A stretch of DNA of 64,000 nucleotides from Anadara kagoshimensis (lineage: Eukaryota; Mollusca; Bivalvia; Arcoida; Arcidae), in contig CM037865.1 in assembly GCA_021292105.1 (NCBI GenBank), positions 24,407,928-24,471,927 of the forward strand, written 5' to 3'. How positions within the stretch are numbered: the first letter of the stretch is position 1; every line of letters starts with the position of its first letter. Shown here one piece after another: positions 11,001 through 21,639 of this stretch. The notes beneath the pieces were generated by a model. That model searched no databases. It had not been told where the DNA came from and saw only the letters and a program-made list of their open reading frames with translations. Position numbers and translations under genes: made by a program.

Positions 11001-14000
11001 CTGAATGTTTGAAAATATTGCAATTTCATATACAGTATACTAGTATACTGCTTGATCGGCGGGGGACCCAGGAATTCTATTCTTTTTCACTTTTCTGTTA
11101 CATAACCAACTTTTTAAGATAATGAGCTGTTTGGGATAATTTTATTACAATTTAAATGAGTTCAGGTGAGCACTTAAAGACCTATGGATTTCTTGTTTAA
11201 TTTACAGCCATTCGAAGCATACAAGATTATTTAACAATACAGAATATACAAGCATATATGGCAGAATCAGATGATAATATTATACAGGCTGAGGCCATAC
11301 TGCAAGATCAGTTATCTCTAAAAACCAATGGAATAACAACAGACAAAGACACACAAGGCATTAATAGAAAAGGTAAATTTACAACAATTGTAACTTTTTT
11401 TTGCAAGCTCTTTGATTTTTCTAGAGCCTCCTTTGCAGACTGGTCTAAAGCCTGCAGTTATGGATCACAGTGGCTCACTGCGTAGGGACTCTCCTGACAG
11501 AGTGGTCTAAAGCCTGCGGTTCTGGATCACAGTGACTCTTACTGCCTAGGGGTTTTCCTGACAGAGTGGTCTAAAGCTTGCGGTTATGGATCACAGTGAC
11601 TCTTACTGCTTAGGGGTTTTCCTGGCAAAGTGGTCTGAAGCTTGTGGTTATGGATCACAGTGACTCTTACTGCCTAGGGGTTTTCCTGGCAAAGTGGTCT
11701 GAAGCTTGTGGTTATGGATCACAGTGACTCTTACTGCCTAGGGGTTTTCCTGGCAAAGTGGTCTGAAGCTTGTGGTTATGGATCACAGTGACTCTTACTG
11801 CCTAGGGGTTTTCCTGGCAAAGTGGTCTGAAGCTTGTGGTTATGGATCACAGTGACTCTTACTGCCTAGGGGTTTTCCTGGCAAAGTGGTCTGAAGCTTG
11901 TGGTTATGGATCACAGTGACTCTTACTGCCTAGGGGTTTTCCTGGCAAAGTGGTCTAAAGCTTGTGGTTATGGATCACAGTGACTCTTACTGCCTAGGGG
12001 TTTTCCTGGCAAAGTGGTCTAAAGCTTGTGGTTATGGATCACAGTGACTCTTACTGCCTAGGGGTTTTCCTGGCAAAGTGGTCTAAAGCTTGTGGTTATG
12101 GATCACAGTGACTCTTACTGCCTAGGGGTTTTCCTGGCAAAGTGGTCTAAAGCCTGCAGTTATGGATCACAGTGACTCTTACTGCCTAGGGGTTTTCCTG
12201 GCAAAGTGGTCTAAAGCTTGTGGTTATGGATCACAGTGACTCTTACTGCCTAGGGGTTTTCCTGGCAAAGTGGTCTGAAGCTTGTGGTTATGGATCACAG
12301 TGACTCTTACTGCCTAGGGGTTTTCCTGGCAAAGTGGTCTAAAGCTTGTGGTTATGGATCACAGTGACTCTTACTGCCTAGGGGTTTTCCTGGCAAAGTG
12401 GTCTGAAGCTTGTGGTTATGGATCACAGTGACTCTTACTGCCTAGGGGTTTTCCTGGCAAAGTGGTCTAAAGCTTGTGGTTATGGATCACAGTGACTCTT
12501 ACTGCCTAGGGGTTTTCCTAGCAAAGTGGTCTAAAGCTTGTGGTTATGGATCACAGTGACTCTTACTGCCTAGGGGTTTTCCTAGCAAAGTGGTCTAAAG
12601 CTTGTGGTTATGGATCACAGTGACTCTTACTGCCTAGGGGTTTTCCTGGCAAAGTGGTCTAAAGCTTGTGGTTATGGATCACAGTGACTCTTACTGCCTA
12701 GGGGTTTTCCTGGCAAAGTGGTCTGAAGCTTGTGGTTATGGATCACAGTGACTCTTACTGCCTAGGGGTTTTCCTGGCAAAGTGGTCTAAAGCTTGTGGT
12801 TATGGATCACAGTGACTCTTACTGCCTAGGGGTTTCCTAGCAAAGTGGTCTAAAGCTTGTGGTTATGGATCACAGTGACTCTTACTGCCTAGGGGTTTTC
12901 CTAGCAAAGTGGTCTAAAGCTTGTGGTTTGGATCACAGTGACTCTTACTGCCTAGGGGTTTTCCTAGCAAAGTGGTCTAAAGCTTGTGGTTATGGATCAC
13001 AGTGACTCTTACTGCCTAGGGGTTTTCCTAGCAAAGTGGTCTAAAGCTTGTGGTTATGGATCACAGTGACTCTTACTGCCTAGGGGTTTTCCTAGCAAAG
13101 TGGTCTAAAGCTTGTGGTTATGGATCACAGTGACTCTTACTGCCTAGGGGTTTTCCTAGCAAAGTGGTCTAAAGCTTGTGGTTATGGAACACAGTGACTC
13201 TTACTGCCTAGGGGTTTTCCTGGCAAAGTGGTCTGAAGCTTGTGGTTATGGATCACAGTGACTCTTACTGCCTAGGGGTTTTCCTAGCAAAGTGGTCTAA
13301 AGCTTGTGGTTATGGATCACAGTGACTCTTACTGCCTAGGGGTTTTCCTGGCAAAGTGGTCTAAAGCTTGTGGTTATGGATCACAGTGACTCTTACTGCC
13401 TAGGGGTTTTCCTAGCAAAGTGGTCTAAAGCTTGTGGTTATGGATCACAGTGACTCTTACTGCCTAGGGGTTTTCCTAGCAAAGTGGTCTAAAGCTTGTG
13501 GTTATGGATCACAGTGACTCTTACTGCCTAGGGGTTTTCCTAGCAAAGTGGTCTAAAGCTTGTGGTTATGGATCACAGTGACTCTTACTGCCTAGGGGTT
13601 TTCCTAGCAAAGTGGTCTAAAGCTTGTGGTTATGGATCAATGCATCTAACAATCTACATGTAGGTTGAATCCTACTTTGACAGATCCTAGTATCAGTGAT
13701 TTTGTCAGTTCTGAAGGTTAAAAGATTTCTCTAGGTACTCAGGTTTCCTCCATCATTCCAGAACTGACTTTGGATAAAAGTGGAAGAATCTTGACTAGAG
13801 TGTGAAGCACAAGTATTCCATTACACTGTTTAATTTCTCAATGATGGTCTGGTGGTGGAGTGGTTCAGGTGAAAGCCTTAGCTTGTGAATTTAAAGTGTC
13901 TCACTGCTTGGTATCAGTATAAAGGACCGAGTGATCTGCAATAGAAACTGAAAAATTATTATACATATTTAAAACTGGTCATATCATTACAAACAGAATT

Positions 14001-17000
14001 AAATTGTAAAAATTTCATTTTACTGAAGCTTTCCTAAAATAGTGTTTTGATCTTGAAAATTCCCATACCACAAGTAATGATTCCAAGTCTGCCGGACATC
14101 TGCTGGTACTTCCTGTTAACCCACATATGTTAAAAGTGAAAGTATACTTAGTGAGCAGTAACTCACATATTTCTTGTTAATTCATTTAAAGCTGCAGATG
14201 AAAAGTGTTATTGATTTGTTTTCTTTTTCAGTACTTGAAAGTGTGTTAAAAATTATTGGAAGACAGCAACAGCAAACACCAACCATTGTTACAGAAACTA
14301 CACCAACTAGCCAATCAGTATCCACTTTAGATACAGCATCAGTTCAAACTTTTCACCAATCAACACCATCCATAATAACTGGATCTCTTCCAGCTAACCA
14401 ATCAGTACCCAGCTTACATAACACCTCAGTTGTACCACTTCACCAGTCTACACAAGGAATGGTGGAGAATCTAGTCTCTGGACAAGCACCTACGGTCAAC
14501 ATGCCTGATTCTACTGGACTCAAAACAGCGTCAAATATTACAACTAATATTTTTGCACATTGTGAGTTAGAATATGCGTGGTGAAGTAGGACTGTTTATT
14601 GTTTATGGGGGATATGAACCATAATGTATGGATTCAAAATTATGTTTTGTAATGGAAGGTACTCAACCTTTTCCCTTATTTATGGCAGGTCCAACATTAA
14701 GTTTTGAAAGTCCCATATCAACATTGAAAGTTCCATGTGCAATTATCTTATAGAGAAAAAACAGTGTAACAAGTACACTGGTATCATGCTGCAGGACTCC
14801 ATCAGACTTTTACAGTTTAAATATCAAAGGTCCAAATGGAAAAGCAGTAGGTCCCGGACTTCAGGCCTGGGGAATTTTGAACCCCTGACAATGGTGATTT
14901 GAGCATCATTCCCCCCCCCCCCCCCCCCCCCCCATTATGGTATACAGGACTCGAAAAGGACCATATTCTGGCAATTTAATGCTCTTTTGTCTTAGAATAC
15001 ATGAAGGACAAAAATATCAAAATTTGAAATAATATGGAAATTAATCCTGACAACTACTCGCAAAATCTGGAATTTAATATTGATGTATTGTGCTCAAGTA
15101 AAATTTGTAAAGCCCTATTACAAACATAAATTTACTACAATATTGCTCATTTGAGCTGTATATACCAGAATTAGGTGGTAAAAATGACACCAAATCACCA
15201 TTTGGGTTCATGTCACCATCAAATTTTGAAAATTTTTAATTTGCATTATCGTCATAATCCTTTTTCCAGTTGTGAAAGTTTTTGGATAAAAGTTTTTATG
15301 GTCAAATTTTTAATTTTTGATTGAAGGTTTTAATGTTTATAAGTTGAATTTTTTTTATTCAAGTTTTGGAGTAGAATAAACATGTTTCCTTAGAACAAAA
15401 TGTCATCTGTAACTGGCTCATTTAAAATTTCAGATTGTATAGAATGTAGAATGTCTCTAATGGAACCATGTCAGTACCATAGCACCCAGAGTCATACTCA
15501 TATATTGGACTCTCAAATCATGCCATACTCACAGCTGTCCTTACCTTGTGTGTTATACTTAAGGCAGTCTTCAACCTCAACATTAGAACACTCCTACGGT
15601 ATGTAATGCATAGTTGCTTTTATTCACTTGGAGTTTAATTTTGCTATATTGATTGTTTGACTTTATAGCACCAGATTAAATATCAAGTGAATATTTTCAT
15701 GTAGCAGTCATTAAATATAGACTACAGAAAATTGTTAACACTGGCCACTGCACCGCACAATTTTATACCCGTGGATAAGTTCCAGTGTCTGAACTACAAA
15801 TTTTTTTTCAGCAGAATTAAACAACTATACAGGAATATTTACTTATATTTCATTTTACCAGGAGAAGTGCAAGAGACCCTGGGTATGAGTTTATGACATA
15901 ATCCATTAAACATTCTATCTTTAAGCTTGTTTTCAGTCCCTTGTCCATTGGGAACCATAGTGTATAAATTGTGAAACAAATACACTGCCCTCCATAAAAT
16001 ATCATACATGTTAAAAACTAATTCTATAACCGACTCAAATTCTTCACAAAATTAAACCTTTAGATACATTGTTATGGTAAACCTGAGTGTTTTTCAGCTG
16101 AAATAGTGTTTTTATCTTGAAAAATATAATTTTTCCAAATTTTTATATTTTCCCCCAAAATTTCAGAAAATTCAAAGAAAGTTGATTATCAAGAAAAAAC
16201 TCTTTATTTCATAGATTTATATCATAAAGTTAAGATATCACTTTCAAATACATGTACAGGATAAACTTCAATATTTCAATTGTATGGACAAAATTTAATA
16301 AGATGATTATAATGTAAACCTATTGCAAATATAAATGTGTTAAGTTTTTATTAAGGGCAGTGTAGCAGGTGTAGTGCTGCATAGAAAAGGAAAGTCGACA
16401 GTAGAAAAATTGAAAGTCATCAGATTTGTCATACAGCTTCAAATGTAGCCTTTAGTGAGTCATAATTGAGGTAAAAGTCCAAATATGAAGCAGAACTTGA
16501 CGAATTAGTTGTGATACATGTTTATCACTTGTTTTCCTTATTACTACTTTAGGCGTATGGTCAAGAACAAAGATTTCACCGTACACAAAATTCGGACCAA
16601 TGATTGGCAAATTTGTGAATTCAGAAATCCAAGAAAAATCTAAAGGCTATTTTCCTATTTGGAAGGTAGGTGAAGTTTTTTTGTATGTCACTCAAACTTA
16701 TAAATTTACTGATTCATTTATTTTTCATATCAATTGTTAATCAAACTCTGCAAATTAAAAAAAAATTGAACCCAGGTGAAACTCATTCAAGGCCTGTCTG
16801 TATAAAATATTTTAAATCCCTTTTGACACAATATTTTTTGAAAGCTTTTGTAGGAGAATTTTGCATTAGATATGCAGGAAGTATGTTTATACAAAAACTC
16901 TGCCAATAATACATGTATTTATGAGTGAAAAATGAAGCTTTTTTTATTATAGTAAATCCAAGAAACTTTAATAATTTTACCATTGTTCACTTATTTGAAT

Positions 17001-20000
17001 GTAGTCATAACCGCAAAATAAAAATGACAACCGACGATTACCATTAAATATTTCTGAAGGAAAATGTTGCCATTACTAGAAAATAGTAATATTTACACCA
17101 TAACTGATGTTCTTGGTGACATTGTTTGTCCTCTATTTGCCTGGTTTTCCAACATAGTCTAAAAGTTTTTCCTGAGATTGATGTTCTATGGTAATGGGAT
17201 TCCCCGCCGTATCACATGATCAATACCTCTTAACGTTTGTGAGGAACATTCTGGAAAACATCAACGTTACAAATTCCTGGAATAATGTCGTTTTTATGGG
17301 AAAGCGTCATATTGTGCGATTCCATGTCTATTGGATACAAGCGTTTCACAGACACGTTAGAAGGTATCACGTGGTACAACGGCGAAGATTAAGATTATAT
17401 ATCCAGTTGTCAAAATGACTCGGACCATACGTTCAAATCAACATTGAAAGCAATTTTTACTCGAAATTTTTTAAACTCCACCAAAAAAAATGATGCTGAT
17501 CCCAGTTCAAAATCAGGAACACCTTCATATTAAATTTAGTCAGTTCAGTTTTCTTGTCAAAAAAGTCATTTTTCTTTGAGTACTCTTGTTTCCTGCAACA
17601 TCTCAAAACTCACCTTAAAAAAGTGGAAAGTAAGGTGTAAAATGTCCTTATCACATTTATCTCTATTCTTTTTATTTTTAGATCTTTCAAGAAGAAAAAT
17701 GTGATGAAATAAGTATGACAGATGAGTCTGTATGTAATTGGTTAATGTATCTTCGACCAGCTAGATCAGAAAGTACCCAGAATATACTGACACACCAAAT
17801 AGGTACACAGATTTACTTCTACACCATCAAAGAATTACTTCCTGAAGAAGAACTCTTGTTCTGGTATTCCAAGGAGTATGCCAAAGTTTTAGGTAGATAT
17901 ATATATATTTTAATTTTGGAACTTAAAAAATTTAGCAGATGCTTGCATGTGTGCATGTATCTTTGTCTGTAAGTAATATATGCATGCATGCACATACACA
18001 AACATGGACTGACACACATTCTTATTCTTTTTTTTTACCTAACTTCATATGACACTGTTAAACTTAAAATGCCAGTTTTTAAAGCAAAATACCAATAGAT
18101 CTCATTTTCTAGAAGTTTGTGATTTAGAATTAATGTGTTCATAAAAATAAATAAATAAAGTGTGAAAGTAGTTGTTTATTTCATTTTTACTTTTCTTTTT
18201 GGATTGGTTTTTGGTCATTAATAGGTATGTTTGTGTTTGTTTTGACATATTTCATTTATTTTGTTGACTTTTTATCAACCATTACAAATATAAAAATGTA
18301 ACAAAACATGGATTGATATGTTTGTGTTTATTTTGTTGACATTTTAATGTAATATTAGAAATCTTGTGGTATTCCATAAGTTGTATCTGCTGTTTGCTTT
18401 TTCATCTTTTTCAAATTTGAATAGTTCAGAAACAGTTATAACTGAAACCCATTATCAGAATCTGATAGGAGTATCTGAAATGCTGGCTAAAATTATTTAT
18501 CTGATCAAAAATCACAATGTGTAAATGTTTTTTATAGGACCATGTTTAAAAATTTACAAAATATTACATGCATAATCGGAACATTGTCAGGTCCCAGTTG
18601 TCTGAAGCTTGACTAGTTTATTCAATTGATTAGTCAAAATTTCAATTACGTTGTGAAATTAAAATTCAAAAATTCAAAAATAAATAGAATTTTACCAAAC
18701 TAAAGCACATTGTTTAAAATTTATCAATTTGATAATGATATATTGATTTTGTTGATATTTTAAATTTGTGTTAATCATTGATTAAACTAATCAAGCTTCG
18801 AACAACTGGCCCTGGGTCTCAGACTACTTGGTTACTAAGGCCCTTCCCACAAAAGGTATTTATTAAATTATACAGTTATTGTCTTTTGATGAGGTGGATA
18901 TGGGATTAAACGGACACGAACAAGATAATATTCATTGATATCAAAAGACAATAATTGTTTTATTATATAACACTTTAAAATGACATTTAAAAATCAGATT
19001 TTAGTGTACTTAGCAAAATGATCGACATTACTGGAGATGTTCATCGAGTTGGTTAAACCGGTTTTAAAAGCTCTTTTAAATAATTTCTTGTTAGTTTAAT
19101 AGCACTATCTGTTAACTTTTTTGTGTTCATGGCATCTTTTGATGTCAAAATTGCCTCCAATATTCTGAGATTTCCACAGGCACAAACGTTTACGCTGCTT
19201 GTCATCCAACATTTCATTTTTGTGAATTGCCAAAACCGTGTCAATGACGTCAGCACATGCTATCTTTTGACCTCTTTTAATTATGGCGTCATAATTTACG
19301 GTAAGTCCCATGAAGTTACATGAAAGAAGGCACATGATTGGATATTTACTTGAGTCTTGTCCAATCAGACAAACCAAAACTCAGAGAAGTGTCGATTGAA
19401 TTTGGAAATTTCCTAATCTATTTATGGGTACTGTCTGGGATGAATATGTGATATCCAGGTGGATATCCCATTTTATCCTGTGAATCAAATTGCCTCTAGG
19501 CCAATCAGATTGTATGGAATTTTTCAGTCATATAATAAAGATGTTTATTACATATTTGTAGGAGTTCCAGCCTCGCCCAATCATATGAAGATAAATGAAT
19601 GTTTACTCTGTGGTAAACTGTTTAGAAGTAAAAAGTTTTTGACTATGCACGAGCGTGAAGTACATCCAAATGAAAATCCAAAACGATTTCACTGTGAAGT
19701 TTGTAACCAAAGATTTACATCATTGGCAAAACTTAACATCCATGTATCAAGTCACACAGGAGTCAAACCTCATGCTTGTGGGATATGTGGAAAACGTTTT
19801 AATGACCCCAGTAACCTCAGAGCTCACACTGCTATACATACAGGTAGATATAATGGTCTTTAATAATCTAGCATCTTTTCTATTGCCACAATGTTTTGAA
19901 GGCTCAAAGTGTGTCTAAGTCTATAAGGCTCTCTCAACCTCTTTTCAAACCACTTTAAATCATCAAAATCTGACTGAATAAATGATGTAATGAATACAGA

Positions 20001-21531
20001 CAGTTAAGCTGAAGTACACCAAAACCTTGCTTGCTATAATACCTTTCAATATCTTTCCTACCTTGCTTATTGCTACCAATCTTTCATAAATGTGATAGAA
20101 AAAAATCAAGTCATTAAAGCAGCCATTATAACAAGTCTATTTATTTTGTGTTTGTCAATATAAGCCTCTTTCTATCTCTTGCTAAGTCCCATTGAAATCT
20201 GACTGAACAAATGGTGGTAATGAATTGAGGTTGTCATAGAAAAAACTGGGCTTGCTTTAAGGATCTTCAATGACTTTTTTTAACTCAATTACTGCCATAG
20301 TGTTTAACAGTACAGTCAAACATGTCTCTAAAGGCAACCCAAGGGAACCAGTAAAAGTGGCCTTAATGGGCAGATGGCCTTTATACACAGGTTCAAATAT
20401 TATGAATAAAGAACTATTGGGATACAATTCTACTGGCCTTTATAAGCAGTTGGCTCATATATAGAGGTGGCCTTAAAGACATGTTTGACTGTACCAATTT
20501 CTATTTCTTTTGTTCATGTTCATATAAGGATTTATTGGCAAACTCCTTCCATGTCATTGAAATCTGACAGAATATTGATAATGAATTGAAGTTATTATAC
20601 ATACATGTATGCTGAAGTACAGTAAAACTTTACTCTAATCCCTCTTGATAATTCCTAACTTCATTCACTGCCACAGTATTGTAAACATTTTTATTTTTCC
20701 GGTGTATTAATTTTTGCTTATTATACGGTCGTTTGTTTTGTGCGAAAATTATATTATGTTTATTTTGTTATAGTGGATATTTAAAAAATGCGAAAATTTA
20801 ACAACTCGGATATGCCAAAATTTCCAATAACCGCGAAAATAAATACACGCAGAATTAAGTATTTTTACAGTATTTGATTCTTACTAGTCAAAAAAATTAT
20901 GAACCTAAACACAAGTTCTTGTCCTGTTTCGTGCAAGTGTCTATGATCAGCATGATAATGGTGACCCTAAAGTGCTAGTAAATTTATTATTTTGACATGT
21001 ATCAGTATGTTTGTTTTTGATTCATACAATTTGCTTTTCTTCTCAGGTGTAAAAGGATTTGTTTGTGCAACCTGTGGTAAAGGGTTCCGACAGAAAGCTC
21101 ATTTACAAGCACATGCCATTATTCACACTGGTAAAAAGAGCTTCTATTGTGAATTTTGTGGGAAGTATTTTGCACGACAGAGTGATCTTAAAACTCACTC
21201 ATACAGCCATACGCAAGAGAAAGCTTACATCTGTCCATACTGTAGTAAGTGCTTCTACAAATCTCAGAATTATAAAAGACATATGTTTGTTCATTCTGGA
21301 GAGCGGAACTTTATTTGTGACTTGTGCAGTAAAACGTTTTATACTAAGTATCACAGAAATAGACATTCTAAAACATGTAAAGGACCAGGAAATGGATTCG
21401 TTGTTAGTGATAATAAAGATATGACTGTCACTAATGGTGATGATGATGATTGGACATCCAGTACAGGACATGTAGCAACGATTAAAGATTCACGAACTAG
21501 AAAAACTGGAGGGAAAAATCTCAAGTCATGA
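7871..21531 (+). CDS. PRDM4: PRDM4 orthologue (PR/SET domain zinc-finger protein), nine coding exons
   Basis: The spliced CDS joins 7871-8039, 9036-10343, 11208-11372, 14232-14561, 15434-15598, 16553-16665, 17682-17892, 19562-19843 and 21047-21531. All junctions are GT/AG and in phase, giving 1075 aa. Order: a short conserved N-terminus with EQLTSS (as in vertebrate PRDM4), a long Ser/Asn/Gln-rich region (57-657), a zinc knuckle (C659, C662, C670, H673), a PR/SET domain (about 690-820, with CNWLMYLRPAR and ELLFWYSKEYAKVLG), then seven zinc fingers (834-1025), the last of C2HC type ending SKTCKGPG, and an acidic tail. Knuckle, PR domain, finger order and the C-terminal CKGP motif together are specific to PRDM4 among PRDM proteins. 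Vertebrate PRDM4 is about 800 aa; the excess lies in the N-terminal region. PRDM4 is a nuclear transcriptional regulator that recruits chromatin modifiers. The start has a good context (aacaaaATGA). Non-coding upstream exons are probable because an acceptor (tttcag) precedes the first coding exon. Confidence 0.93.
8415..8670. repeat. Interspersed repeat with C-run/G-run hairpin (mollusc-type)
   Basis: It lies in PRDM4 intron 1. It starts with CCCCCCAC and GTGGGGGG arms around aaactagttt, then tgtctgtctgtttgtctgtcc, and ends in another G-run near 8640-8652. A similar stretch is at 61555-61620. Confidence 0.55.
9036..10343 (+). CDS. PRDM4: PRDM4 coding exon 2 (long Ser/Gln/Asn-rich region)
   Basis: The acceptor is gatttcag and the donor gag|gtatgc, phase 1 on both sides, 436 codons. 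The product has low compositional complexity (Ser, Asn, Gln, His) with no recognised domain, as in the disordered N-terminal half of vertebrate PRDM4, but it is longer. The open frame continues upstream of the acceptor to 8981; that part is read as intron because the splice junction restores phase exactly. Confidence 0.88.
10456..10530 (+). repeat. tRNA-like SINE head
   Basis: It has an A-box-like tagctcagtgtagag and a B-box-like GGTTCAATCCC with tRNA spacing, but no good acceptor-stem pairing. It sits directly in front of a dispersed repeat, so it is read as a SINE or SINE-like head, not a tRNA gene. Confidence 0.6.
10531..10990 (+). repeat. Dispersed repeat with internal tandem duplication (about 180 bp)
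   Basis: It begins cccccgccgcaacgcgg. The block gtaagcgctctcatgc...gactttgaccacaataatgact is present twice in tandem, about 10628-10770 and 10795-10943, in PRDM4 intron 2. Confidence 0.65.
11208..11372 (+). CDS. PRDM4: PRDM4 coding exon 3
   Basis: It has 55 codons, acceptor aatttacag and donor aag|gtaaat, phase 1. It encodes a helical-looking acidic stretch (IQDYLTIQNIQAYMAESDD). The 64-bp minisatellite starts about 50 bp after its donor. Confidence 0.8.
11425..13639 (+). repeat. 64-bp minisatellite, about 34-35 copies, in PRDM4 intron 3
   Basis: The 64-bp period was checked directly (the cttgtggttatgg start recurs at 11641, 11705 and 11769). Consensus parts: agtggtctaaagcttgtgg, ttatggatcacagtgactc, ttactgcctaggggttttcc. 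Variation is ordered: the first units are most diverged (gacagag), the middle mostly ggcaaag, the later ones agcaaag. The unit resembles a tRNA-like SINE head (A-box-like agtggtctaaag). Confidence 0.95.
13640..13945 (+). repeat. SINE body and a second SINE head beside the minisatellite
   Basis: 13690-13830 has the mollusc SINE body (ttgtcagttctgaaggt...aggtttcctccatcattcc...ttgactagagtgtgaagcac). A second tRNA-like start (gtctggtggtggagtggttcagg) begins at about 13846. Confidence 0.6.
14232..14561 (+). CDS. PRDM4: PRDM4 coding exon 4
   Basis: It has 110 codons, acceptor tttttcag and donor att|gtgagt, phase 1. It is Thr/Ser/Gln-rich, with two related segments (SQSVSTLDTASVQTFHQSTPS and NQSVPSLHNTSVVPLHQSTQ) that suggest an internal duplication. 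Confidence 0.82.
14911..14933. repeat. Poly-C run (23 bp)
   Basis: An uninterrupted C tract in PRDM4 intron 4. Length may be affected by sequencing or assembly. Confidence 0.9.
15434..15598 (+). CDS. PRDM4: PRDM4 coding exon 5 (zinc knuckle)
   Basis: It has 55 codons, acceptor aaatttcag and donor acg|gtatgt. The split first codon makes Tyr, giving YCIEC...PCQYH, which aligns with the CxxC...CxxH knuckle preceding the PR domain in PRDM4. It ends with SLPCVLYLRQS, the lead-in to the PR domain. Confidence 0.85.
15983..16362. mobile_element. MITE with CACTGCC termini and TA target-site duplication
   Basis: The left end CACTGCCCTCCATAAAA and right end TTTTTATTAAGGGCAGTG are inverted repeats, flanked by TA at 15981-15982 and 16363-16364; 380 bp; no ORF. 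It resembles 25557-25880 and the left part at 41276. Probably a Tc1/mariner-type non-autonomous element. Confidence 0.75.
16553..16665 (+). CDS. PRDM4: PRDM4 coding exon 6 (PR/SET domain, N-terminal part)
   Basis: The acceptor is ctactttag and the donor aag|gtaggt, changing from phase 1 to phase 0. It encodes GVWSRTKISPYTKFGPMIGK...FPIWK, the first strands of a PR/SET domain. Confidence 0.88.
17682..17892 (+). CDS. PRDM4: PRDM4 coding exon 7 (PR/SET domain, C-terminal part)
   Basis: The acceptor is tatttttag and the donor tag|gtagat. It encodes IFQEEKCDEI...TDESVCNWLMYLRPARS...ELLPEEELLFWYSKEYAKVLG, the core and end of the PR/SET domain. Confidence 0.9.
18594..18809. mobile_element. Foldback MITE (about 216 bp, 30-bp terminal inverted repeats)
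   Basis: The termini ccagttgtctgaagcttga and its inverted partner ending cgaacaactgg match at 26 of 30 positions. It lies in PRDM4 intron 7. No convincing target-site duplication was seen. Confidence 0.65.
18866..19400. other. Intronic segment with a 90-codon antisense ORF and inverted motifs
   Basis: An inverted pair, ttattgtcttttgat and atcaaaagacaataa, lies at about 18879-18957. The minus-strand ORF 19105-19377 has balanced, coding-like composition (ADVIDTVLAIHKNEML) but was not recognised. It may be a transposon remnant. Confidence 0.3.
19562..19843 (+). CDS. PRDM4: PRDM4 coding exon 8 (zinc fingers 1-3)
   Basis: The acceptor is atttgtag and the donor cag|gtagat, 94 codons. Zinc fingers: C834/C837/H850/H855, C865/C868/H881/H885 and C893/C896/H909/H913. 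The third (KRFNDPSNLRAH) closely matches the corresponding PRDM4 finger. Confidence 0.92.
20313..20491. mobile_element. Mariner-type MITE (CAGTCAAAC family), copy in PRDM4 intron 8
   Basis: The termini CAGTCAAACATGTCTCTAAA and ...AGACATGTTTGACTG are inverted repeats with TA on both sides (20311-20312, 20492-20493); 179 bp. Same family as 31504-31676, 45820-46022 and 61172-61346. Confidence 0.85.
21047..21531 (+). CDS. PRDM4: PRDM4 coding exon 9 (zinc fingers 4-7 and C-terminus)
   Basis: The acceptor is cttctcag; it ends with TGA at 21529-21531. Fingers: C921/C924/H937/H941, C949/C952/H965/H969, C977/C980/H993/H997, and a C2HC finger C1005/C1008/H1021/C1025. A short acidic tail (NGDDDDW) follows. 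Confidence 0.93.
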
Positions 21532-21546
21532 TCAACTACCTTATGA

Positions 21547-21552
21547 AATAAA
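21547..21552 (+). promoter_or_regulatory. Candidate polyadenylation signal of PRDM4
   Basis: AATAAA lies 16 bp after the PRDM4 stop codon. Such a short 3' UTR would be unusual, so a distal signal may also be used; no other was chosen with confidence. Confidence 0.35.
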
Positions 21553-21639
21553 AAAAATTATCTGTTTTATTAAACGATAATTATTTTCTTTGTTTTTTTT
21601 TAAATTTTATTCATACATTGTTACCTATGTTTGTCTGGT

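Noticed and set aside
11425..13639. CRISPR-like regular repeats
   Set aside because: The 64-bp units are head to tail with no unique spacers, in an animal intron; a minisatellite explains it.
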